Assembly (NCBI GenBank): GCA_036401335.1
Contig: DASWVC010000009.1
Location: forward strand, 1 to 9,073
DNA length: 9,073 nucleotides
Direction of reading: 5' to 3'
Origin: DASWVC01 sp036401335
GTDB lineage: Bacteria; Verrucomicrobiota; Verrucomicrobiia; Chthoniobacterales; JAFAMB01
Shown here: positions 1 to 4,708 of the stretch, in pieces
How positions within the stretch are numbered: the stretch's first letter is position 1
Layout: the number at the start of each line of letters is the position of its first letter
Position numbers and translations under genes: made by a program
The notes under the pieces: model-generated
The model's database searches: none
Told to the model about the DNA's origin: nothing
What the model saw: the letters and a program-made list of their open reading frames with translations, nothing else

Positions 1-17
1 GGCGCGGGTACCGGCGG

Positions 18-456
18 GTGCATGCCCGGTTCGCAACCCTGCCGCTGTTATTGCTGTTGACGGTGCTCGCCTCAACCGCCCGGTCAATGGCTCAGCCGGT
101 GTTCGCTTACGCGCTGACGACGCCGACCAGCCCGGTCCAGCCGGGTCAAATTGTCCGGTTCACGGTAAAAGTGACCAACCGGGCGGGCACCCTCCAGAAC
201 CTGCGCGAACTCGACTTCCAAGTGCCCGCGTTCACCGAGTATGTGTTTCCCAGTGCCGCGAACGCACCCCCTGCCCTCGGGCAGCGCCTACCACGTCGGG
301 GGGGCCAACGTCCCTCCGGGGGCGTCCGTCCTACGAAACGTGGATGTCACGGTGCTGCCGGGCAGCCAGAGCCCGCCTGCCGGATCGGTTATCACCCTGG
401 TCCTCCTCGACCCGGACACCGGCGCTTCGGTTTCGTGCAGCGTGACGGTCCGATAA
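18..456 (+). pseudogene. Small exported Ig-like/DUF11-type protein, frameshifted
   Basis: The reading frame starts at GTG 18 or further left, since the frame stays open to the window edge. It begins with a signal peptide: Arg, then a run of five leucines, then a small-residue stretch ending near STARSMA, which fits signal peptidase I. The mature part has the alternating hydrophobic pattern of a beta-sandwich domain (PGQIVRFTVKVTN, then RELDFQVPAF), as in DUF11/CARDB-type secreted modules. After about residue 84 this frame turns into Arg/Gly-rich nonsense. The frame one base later continues sensibly (PPGASVLRNVDVTVLPG, ending SVSCSVTVR) to a TAA at 454-456. Removing one C from the CCCCC run at 267-271 would join the halves into a protein of about 145 aa. 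It is therefore a recent pseudogene or an assembly error. The function is unknown; an envelope or extracellular location is inferred. Confidence 0.55.
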
Positions 457-647
457 TCGATCGCCGCGCCTGACCGAACGCTGTTCCTCAGGTGCGGACC
501 CGGTTGACCACCCTGCTGCGCGAGAAGGCACGCAACTCCCTCCCATCTGGGGATCGAGTAAGCCCCTACGGGGCTTGAAAGATGCGTGCGCTAGGGGGCG
601 ACCTTACAAAGGGCCGCTCCCGAAGCAGGAGAGCAGCGCATATGCCG
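457..647. other. Non-coding stretch with two strong hairpins
   Basis: No convincing reading frame is present between the broken secreted-protein gene and the tRNA. A perfect hairpin lies at 560-576 (AAGCCCC, loop TAC, GGGGCTT). A second stem pairs 594-600 with 615-621 (GGGGGCG with CGCTCCC, one G-T pair), with an extra CC/GG pair inside. Outside the second stem, ATGCG near 582 could pair with CGCAT near 638 to enclose it. Neither hairpin is followed by a T-tract on either strand, so neither is a classical intrinsic terminator. They may end the tRNA/csrA transcript or the convergent secreted-protein transcript, or form part of a small structured RNA. Confidence 0.4.
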
Positions 648-732
648 TACCGATGGCGGGACTCGAACCCGCACGGGGCTTTCGCCCCAACGGATTTTAA
701 GTCCGTTGCGTCTGCCATTCCGCCACATCGGC
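648..732 (-). tRNA. tRNA-Leu (anticodon UAA)
   Basis: Read on the minus strand, the gene starts GCCGATG (732 to 726), and its 3' acceptor strand is CATCGGT (655 to 649). These pair fully apart from a G-U at 1:72. The discriminator is A (648), as leucine tRNAs need. The anticodon stem ACGGA/TCCGT closes a CTTAAAA loop, so the anticodon is TAA (700-698). The long variable arm GGGGCGAAAGCCCC marks a class II tRNA, and the T-arm has the normal GGTTCGAGTCC. Length is 85 nt. CCA is not encoded: after A73 the DNA reads CGG, so CCA must be added by nucleotidyltransferase. The gene lies 65 bp downstream of csrA on the same strand with no clear terminator between them, so co-transcription is possible. 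Confidence 0.96.
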
Positions 733-797
733 CCTTCGCGGCAGACGGGGAATGAAGTCAGGCCAGCCGGCTCCGCAAGTAGAATCGCGAAAGCAGG

Positions 798-1040
798 TCA
801 GGCCGTTTTCAGCTTGGTGTCGAGCGGAGACGGTCGTTCGGACGCCCTGGCGTACACTGAAACAGGCTTCTCGCCGGCGCCATCGCCCGGCGGATGGTAG
901 ATTTCATTCCGGAAAATGGAGATCTCCTTTGGTGCATCGATCCCAATCTTAACGGCGTCACCGTCGATCCGGGTGATCTTGATCCGGATGGAATCGCCAA
1001 TGATGATGCCTTCGTTGACCTTGCGTGATAGAATTAACAT
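798..1040 (-). CDS. csrA: Carbon storage regulator CsrA (RsmA)
   Basis: CsrA is a small dimeric RNA-binding protein that binds GGA motifs in mRNA leaders and represses or stabilises translation. In flagellated bacteria outside the enterics it often controls flagellin. The protein is 80 aa. It opens with the diagnostic MLILSRKVNEGI and continues through IRIKITRIDGDAVKIGIDAP to IFRNEIY. Both RNA-contact positions, Arg6 in the LSRK segment and Arg44 in FRNEI, are present. E. coli CsrA is 61 aa; the extra C-terminal tail here is polar and probably disordered. The ATG start is fixed by conservation from residue 1. A purine-rich AGGCAGG precedes it and creates an AGGATGT motif across the start codon. 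It is the third gene after fliA and the flgN-like gene, 87 bp below the latter. Confidence 0.96.
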   Translation of the reverse strand: MLILSRKVNEGIIIGDSIRIKITRIDGDAVKIGIDAPKEISIFRNEIYHPPGDGAGEKPVSVYARASERPSPLDTKLKTA

Positions 1041-1048
1041 CCTGCCTG
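1037..1048 (-). promoter_or_regulatory. csrA ribosome-binding site overlapping a CsrA-type GGA motif
   Basis: On the minus strand the csrA start region reads CCAGGCAGGATGT. AGGATGT (1043-1037) matches the 3' half of the published high-affinity CsrA consensus (core ARGGAUGU) and covers the start codon. This arrangement would let CsrA block its own translation, as it does in E. coli. The match is short and no closing hairpin is obvious, so autoregulation is inference. Confidence 0.35.
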
Positions 1049-1127
1049 GTTTCTTTTGGTTTGGTCTGCGTGATGGTTGATACTTTTTAAGGCGCTCCGG
1101 TGCTCGGCGGTGATGGCCCTGGTCAGA

Positions 1128-1535
1128 TCAGGGGACGGCGGCGGCCAGAAATCGTTCTTTCAGAGTGTGGTTTTGCCGGAGCCGATCGTCCAGGCGGCCG
1201 CTCAGGCGCTCAACCTCCCAGAACAAGGCCTCAAGCAATGGGTGGACATACTCGGGGAAACGGGTGACGACCTCCTGGGACAAGGCTTTCTCCGGCAACG
1301 CGAAGTTCTGCGCGGCTTGCGCAAAGACTGTTTCGCGCGTTTGCCGGCAGCGCACCACGGCGGCAACCTGGTTTTTGATGAGCTCTTCCAGGCGCAGGTT
1401 TTCTGCCCAGTCTCGCCGGGAGAGCACCTCGGTTTGTTGCGTCAAAAGGCGGACCAGGCCGCCTTTCTCCTGAAGCTCGTCCCGCAAGGCTGTCGCCAGG
1501 TGCTCCCAGCTCAAGGGTGAATCCAATTGGTCCAC
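1128..1535 (-). CDS. FlgN-like flagellar export chaperone
   Basis: FlgN proteins are small cytoplasmic, largely alpha-helical chaperones that hold the hook-filament junction proteins FlgK and FlgL until export. This 135-aa product has the size and helical, Glu/Gln/Arg-rich character of the family. An early helical pair (LRDELQEKGGLVRLLTQQ) is followed by a helix with ENLRLEELIKNQ. A long C-terminal helix ends RQNHTLKERFL, resembling the N-x-x-L-hydrophobic ending of FlgN proteins. Overall similarity is low, so the call rests on size, helical pattern and neighbours. The GTG start at 1535 lies 17 bp below the fliA stop, which suggests translation in the same operon, although no strong Shine-Dalgarno is seen. 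Alternatives are an unrelated coiled-coil protein or a FliT-type chaperone. Confidence 0.6.
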   Translation of the reverse strand: MDQLDSPLSWEHLATALRDELQEKGGLVRLLTQQTEVLSRRDWAENLRLEELIKNQVAAVVRCRQTRETVFAQAAQNFALPEKALSQEVVTRFPEYVHPLLEALFWEVERLSGRLDDRLRQNHTLKERFLAAAVP

Positions 1536-1552
1536 GGGGAGAAATGCCTCGC

Positions 1553-2332
1553 TTAGGCCAGAACGGCGGCCATGTAGTGACGAAGCTGGGTAACGGCCTG
1601 GGTGTGAATCTGACAGATCCGCGACTCGGTGAGGCCGAAACAGGCCGCGATCTCCGCTAGGCGCAAGTTCTCGTAATAGTACATCGCGAGGACTTTTTTC
1701 GGCATCTCGGGCAGCTGCGCGATCCGCTCGGCCAATAAGCTGATCATCTCTTTGCGTTCCAGCACTTCAAAGGCCGAAATCGAAAAATCGTCGGCGATCA
1801 CTTCATGGAGCGATTGTTCGTCCAACTCGCCCTGCTCGTCCGGGGAGTCGAGTGACACGACACGGAGCGGCCGCATGTCGTCCATTAATTCCTGGAGTTC
1901 CTCTGCGCTCATGTGCATTTCCGCACAGAGCGAATCATTGGCGACGCTGCCGCCTTGTTCCTGCTCCAATCGGGAAATCGCACAGCCAAGGCGTTTCGCC
2001 TTGGACCGGCCGGCACGGCTCATCCAATCCATGCGGCGAAGCTCATCCAGAACGGCGCCGCGGATGCGGGTAGAGGCATAACCGGCGAAGCTGCCGACCT
2101 GAGCGGCGCGGTAATTGCGGGCGGCCGCGACCAGGCCCGCAATGCCGACGCTGTGGAGTTCTTCGGTTTCAATTTTCTGGGGTAGCTTACGTTTCATGCG
2201 TTCCACGATGGAACGAACCATCGGCAGGTGCTTTTCCACCAAGACCTGGAATTCACGCTCGTCCAGAGTACCGGGAACCAGTTCACCGGGTTTGGACGGG
2301 CTGGGCGACTGGGCTAAAAAGGCTGTAGTCAT
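1553..2332 (-). CDS. fliA: Flagellar sigma factor FliA (sigma-28, RpoF/WhiG family)
   Basis: FliA directs RNA polymerase to late flagellar promoters such as flagellin and motor/chemotaxis genes. The 259-aa protein has the domain order of sigma-28 factors. Region 2 lies at about residues 33-110 (HLPMVRSIVERMKRKLP, IETEELHSVGIAGLVAA, SFAGYASTRIRGAVLDELRR, then MDWMSRAGR). Region 3 is at about 110-180. Region 4 is at about 200-255, with LPEMPKKVLAMYYYENLRL and the helix-turn-helix LAEIAACFGLTESRICQIHTQ. The GAVLDELRR-x-DW segment is characteristic of FliA rather than housekeeping sigma-70. The ATG at 2332 is supported by a sigma-54 promoter whose expected start site lies about 20 bp upstream. 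It is the first gene of a fliA-flgN-csrA run. No anti-sigma FlgM is visible in the window. Confidence 0.93.
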   Translation of the reverse strand: MTTAFLAQSPSPSKPGELVPGTLDEREFQVLVEKHLPMVRSIVERMKRKLPQKIETEELHSVGIAGLVAAARNYRAAQVGSFAGYASTRIRGAVLDELRRMDWMSRAGRSKAKRLGCAISRLEQEQGGSVANDSLCAEMHMSAEELQELMDDMRPLRVVSLDSPDEQGELDEQSLHEVIADDFSISAFEVLERKEMISLLAERIAQLPEMPKKVLAMYYYENLRLAEIAACFGLTESRICQIHTQAVTQLRHYMAAVLA

Positions 2333-2361
2333 GAGATCTGCCGATTATTCCCATATCCTTT

Positions 2362-2377
2362 AGCAATATTAGTGCCA
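2362..2377 (-). promoter_or_regulatory. Sigma-54 (-24/-12) promoter for fliA
   Basis: On the minus strand the sequence TGGCAC-TAATA-TTGCT matches the RpoN consensus TGGCAC-N5-TTGCW at every specified base, with the required spacing between the GG (2376-2375) and GC (2364-2363) dinucleotides. The predicted transcription start is near 2351, leaving a leader of about 20 nt before the fliA ATG at 2332. Sigma-54 control of fliA or of the middle flagellar genes is known in several flagellar hierarchies. An enhancer-binding protein would be needed and is not encoded in the window. Confidence 0.8.
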
Positions 2378-2469
2378 CTCAAGTTACAGGCCGTAAGCGA
2401 GGTTGATTCCTCAGGAAGGTGGCTGCTGAGCACCTGGGCGCTTAGCGTCCGTGGGTGCCGGCACTAGGC

Positions 2470-2494
2470 AAAGATTGCTCGGTCGGCAATCTTT
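2470..2494. promoter_or_regulatory. Perfect 25-bp dyad: possible activator site or terminator hairpin
   Basis: AAAGATTGC (2470-2478), a 7-base spacer, and GCAATCTTT (2486-2494) form a perfect 9-bp inverted repeat. Its centre is about 130 bp upstream of the predicted fliA start, where enhancer-binding proteins normally bind at sigma-54 promoters. A further half-site GCAATC occurs at 2532-2537. The same sequence in RNA would give a hairpin with an A/T-rich base and could act as a second terminator behind mqnE. Its stem lacks the usual GC-rich character and the following T-tract is poor, so a DNA-binding role is at least as likely. Confidence 0.5.
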
Positions 2495-2506
2495 CCCCGG
2501 AACGGC

Positions 2507-2532
2507 GGCAAAACCCGGCAGCTTTTGCCGGG
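2507..2532 (-). terminator. Intrinsic terminator downstream of mqnE
   Basis: Reading leftward after mqnE, the stem CCCGGCA, loop AAAGC and TGCCGGG is followed directly by TTTT (2513-2510): a GC-rich 7-bp stem with a short U-tract. It lies about 185 bp past the mqnE stop and before the sigma-54 promoter of fliA, so it would insulate fliA from readthrough. An alternative stem GGCAAAA/TTTTGCC overlaps it. Confidence 0.6.
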
Positions 2533-2716
2533 CAATCCGGCAGGGCGGCGAGTCCCTTGGCTTCCGGGACGGTCGAGCGGGGGTCAACCTGATGGGTCTC
2601 GGGCGGAGACAGCGCGACCAGGAGGCGAGAGCGCTTTCGTCTCCGGGCAGGACTGTGCCCGGCCCGGAAACCCCGCGTGAGCCGACCCACCGGACGGGCG
2701 CCATCCCCGCGGGCGC
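2533..2716. other. Non-coding upstream part of the fliA-mqnE gap
   Basis: The gap between mqnE and fliA (2333-2716) has no convincing gene. Besides the promoter, dyad and terminator listed separately, this part holds a hairpin at 2643-2662 (CCGGGCA, loop GGACTG, TGCCCGG) and a weaker stem at 2698-2716 that directly follows the mqnE stop. Frames that are open on both strands here encode low-complexity Arg/Pro/Gly peptides without family features. Confidence 0.4.
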
Positions 2717-3964
2717 TTACCGGCTGGCGTTCGCAAAAGTCCTGGCCTCAGGCGAAGGAACCGAACCGGTTGCGTGGAGGGGCCGGTAATAACTGTCGCG
2801 CTGAACGGGATCCCGGCCGGCTTCGCGGATCACCCGCTCCAGGGAGGCCACTGTCTGCTGCTGCGGCGTGACGGCCCCGGCCATGTGGAAGATTTTTTCT
2901 TCCATCAAGGTTCCGTGGAGATCGTCCACGCCGTAGCTCAAGGAAACCTGCGCTAAAGGAAGGCTCATGGCGATCCAGTAACCGGTCAGGTGATCAAAGT
3001 TATCGAGGTAGATGCGGCTTACCGCCAACGTGCGCAACTGGTCCAAGGCCGTTGCCGGCCGGATGTGCGCGAGTTCGGTGGTTTCCGGCACGAAGGCAAA
3101 CGGAACAAACCCGGTAAACCCGTGCGTTTCATCCTGCAGTTCCCGGAGTTGCCGCAGGTGGTCCACCCGCTGTTCGGTCGTTTCCACGTGGCCGAACAGC
3201 ATGGTGCAAGTACTCCGCTCGCCTAAGCGGTGCCACTGCCGGTGCACATCCTTCCACTCCTCTGCGCTTTCCTTGCCACGACAGATACGGTCCCTGACTT
3301 CAGCGTCAAAGATTTCCGCGCCCCCCCCGGTCAGGGAATTGAGCCCGGCGGCGCGAAGACGCAGCAAGGTGTCTCCGACCGATTCCTTAAAGATCCGGTG
3401 GGCCAAGTGCCGAACCTCGATGGCCGTAAAGGCCTTAATGTGCAGGCACGGGTCGAGCGCCCGAAGGGAATGCAAAAGTTCCAGGTACCAGTCACCCTTC
3501 AGGGTTGGGTGCAGTCCGCCGACCATGTGGATCTCCGTAATACCCTGCCTCAGGGCTTGCCGGGTCGTCTCAATGATTTGCGGGATGGCCAGCTCAAACG
3601 CGTGCGGGTCCCGTTTCCGAGCGCCGAAGGCGCAGAATTGGCAGGAAAGGATGCACAGGTTGGAATAATTAACGTACCGATTCAGAATGTAGGTCGCGCG
3701 GTTGCCATTCTTCCGTTCCCGCACCACATTGGCGATCCGGCCGAGGGCATTGATGTCGGCAGTACGGAAGAGTTGACACGCGTCCTGCTCATTGATGCGT
3801 TCATCGTGAGCAACCTTTTCGTAAATCGGAACCAGGGATGAAGGAAACCAGCTCCCCTTTGTGAAATCTTTCACAATCAGATGCTGCCACAGATCTGGCA
3901 GCCGAGCAAGCCGACCCGGGGCCGCCTTGCCAGCGGTACAAGGGTTTTGGCGCACGATCCTCAC
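2717..3964 (-). CDS. mqnE: Aminodeoxyfutalosine synthase MqnE (radical SAM)
   Basis: MqnE joins 3-[(1-carboxyvinyl)oxy]benzoate to the adenosyl part of SAM by radical chemistry, giving aminodeoxyfutalosine in the futalosine route to menaquinone. The [4Fe-4S] motif CILSCQFC supplies Cys104, Cys108 and Cys111. Family segments follow in order: HMVGGLHP near 146, LHIKAFTAIEV near 174, GGGAEIFDAEVR near 213, MLFGHVETTEQRVDHL near 255, LRELQDETHGF near 274 and MEEKIFHMAGA near 354. These distinguish MqnE from the related cyclase MqnC. The 415-aa frame starts at GTG 3964. Similarity to the family begins only around residue 35, so the GTG at 3874 (residue 31) may be the real start. The last 25 residues are variable. 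No other mqn gene is nearby. A C8 run at 3321-3328 encodes the GGG motif. Confidence 0.93.
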   Translation of the reverse strand: MRIVRQNPCTAGKAAPGRLARLPDLWQHLIVKDFTKGSWFPSSLVPIYEKVAHDERINEQDACQLFRTADINALGRIANVVRERKNGNRATYILNRYVNYSNLCILSCQFCAFGARKRDPHAFELAIPQIIETTRQALRQGITEIHMVGGLHPTLKGDWYLELLHSLRALDPCLHIKAFTAIEVRHLAHRIFKESVGDTLLRLRAAGLNSLTGGGAEIFDAEVRDRICRGKESAEEWKDVHRQWHRLGERSTCTMLFGHVETTEQRVDHLRQLRELQDETHGFTGFVPFAFVPETTELAHIRPATALDQLRTLAVSRIYLDNFDHLTGYWIAMSLPLAQVSLSYGVDDLHGTLMEEKIFHMAGAVTPQQQTVASLERVIREAGRDPVQRDSYYRPLHATGSVPSPEARTFANASR

Positions 3965-3995
3965 CGCCCGACGGCAACTCCTGGCCGTCAGGCGG
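3964..3995. promoter_or_regulatory. Dyad/hairpin between divergent mqnE and the ECF sigma gene
   Basis: CCGCCCGACGG (3964-3974) and CCGTCAGGCGG (3985-3995) pair at 10 of 11 positions around a 10-base loop. In the mqnE transcript the loop reads CCAGGAGTTG and the 3' arm runs into the GTG at 3964. The only Shine-Dalgarno-like AGGAG is thus in the loop, 13 bases from that GTG. It could be an RNA element controlling mqnE, an operator for a divergent regulator, or simply the leader if translation starts at 3874. Confidence 0.4.
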
Positions 3996-4011
3996 GTTAG
4001 AATGGAAAACC

Positions 4012-4605
4012 ATGAATTGCCGTCTTACTGTCGTGGAAGCTTCCATGCCGTCACCTTCTGCGCCGGAGCCTGAAACAGAATGGATGGCCCGCGTCCGCGA
4101 CGGAGACATGGAGGCGTTCCGGCTGCTGGTCGAAGCGCACCAGGGCCGCGTCATCAACACTGTCTACAAGATGCTGGGATCCGACGCGGAGGCGGAAGAC
4201 CTGGCCCAACAGGTTTTTATCCGGGTGTGGCATTCGGCCGGGCGCTACCAGCCGACGGCAAAGTTTACGACGTACCTGTTTCGAATCACGCGCAACCTCG
4301 TCTTCAATGAGCTCCGGCGGCGCAAACATTTCGTGGACCAAGCAGAAGATGCACCCGAGATGGCCGAACGGGCCGAACGCGAGCCAGACCGGATGCTATT
4401 GGAAGACGAATTGCAGAAAGCGATCCAGCACGCGATTCAGGAACTGCCGGAAACCCAGCGGATGGCGGTGGTCCTCCGGAGGTATGAGGAGATGCCTTAC
4501 GAGGAAATCGCCCGGGTGATGGGCACCACGGTTCCGGCGGTGAAAAGCATCCTTTTCCGTGCCCGGACAGAACTGAAGGAAAAGCTCGCGAAATACCTCG
4601 GGTAG
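4012..4605 (+). CDS. ECF-type RNA polymerase sigma factor (sigma-70 family, RpoE-like)
   Basis: This group 4 sigma factor should redirect RNA polymerase to a small regulon in response to a signal. The 197-aa protein contains only regions 2 and 4. Region 2 (about residues 28-105) shows DMEAFRLLVEAHQGRVINTV, DAEAEDLAQQVFIRVWHSA and KFTTYLFRITRNLVFNELRRRK. Region 4 (about 140-195) shows LPETQRMAVVLRRYEEMPYEE, then IARVMGTTVPAVKSILFRAR. The ATG at 4012 has a GGAA 4 bases upstream. The ATG at 4045 (residue 12), preceded by GGAAG, gives a more typical ECF N-terminus and is equally possible. A perfect 12-bp palindrome, TGGAAGCTTCCA, spans 4034-4045. No anti-sigma factor or sensor gene adjoins it; the next gene is convergent. 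The regulon cannot be named from the sequence. Confidence 0.92.
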   Translation: MNCRLTVVEASMPSPSAPEPETEWMARVRDGDMEAFRLLVEAHQGRVINTVYKMLGSDAEAEDLAQQVFIRVWHSAGRYQPTAKFTTYLFRITRNLVFNELRRRKHFVDQAEDAPEMAERAEREPDRMLLEDELQKAIQHAIQELPETQRMAVVLRRYEEMPYEEIARVMGTTVPAVKSILFRARTELKEKLAKYLG

Positions 4606-4612
4606 GAAGAAA

Positions 4613-4707
4613 TTGTAACCGTTGGAGGAATTGTACCAGTTCTACCAGTTAGGTCCGGGAGGAAGCAGGGTCAGCGCTATTCTTACCTCTGCTAACTGAT
4701 ACAATTC
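4613..4707. repeat. Nonamer-arm inverted repeat element, copy 1
   Basis: The 103-bp gap between two convergent genes is filled by 9-bp-periodic sequence. The left arm (4613-4657) reads TTGTAACCG, TTGGAGGAA, TTGTACCAG, TTCTACCAG, TTAGGTCCG. The right arm, on the minus strand, contains TTGTATCAG then TTAGCAGAG (4704-4687). The segment at 4628-4641 pairs with 4694-4707 at 13 of 14 positions. AACTGATACAATTC at 4694-4707 is identical to 8196-8209 in copy 2. The paired arms could also serve as a bidirectional terminator for the convergent sigma and nnr genes. No transposase or target duplication is seen. Confidence 0.65.
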
Positions 4708-4708
4708 C
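4627..4708 (+). ncRNA. SRP RNA domain IV-like core inside an 82-nt hairpin (candidate)
   Basis: AGGTCCGGGAGGAAGCAG at 4651-4668 matches the universal bacterial SRP RNA core (AGGTCCGGAAGGAAGCAG) at 17 of 18 positions. The one change keeps a GNRA tetraloop (GGGA) closed by TCC/GGA. The asymmetric AGCAG side and an outer ACC/GGT pair (4644-4646 with 4669-4671) can be drawn. The long outer stem GGAATTGTA...TACAATTCC closes the whole. Against a working 4.5S RNA: the position that pairs with G of GCAG is U rather than C, 9 nt on one side face 24 nt on the other between core and outer stem, and AGCAG can instead pair with CTGCT (4689-4693). There is also hardly room for a dedicated promoter after the sigma-factor stop. 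A degenerate or mobile copy is possible. Confidence 0.4.

Noticed and set aside
1077..1520. 147-aa open frame on the plus strand
   Set aside because: It is antisense to the flgN-like gene, has no family features, and is explained by GC-rich codon bias.
2314..2347. Possible sigma-28 promoter on the plus strand (TAAA ... GCCGATTA)
   Set aside because: The spacing is about 21 bases instead of about 15, and it would read away from fliA into the intergenic region.
3012..3841. Two long plus-strand open frames (about 200-218 aa)
   Set aside because: Both lie wholly antisense to the well-supported mqnE gene. Their translations are Arg/Ser/Pro-rich without motifs.
3972..3990. Possible second sigma-54 promoter before mqnE (CGGCCAGGAGTTGC, minus strand)
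   Set aside because: The GG-to-GC spacing is one base short, and the -24 element matches poorly.
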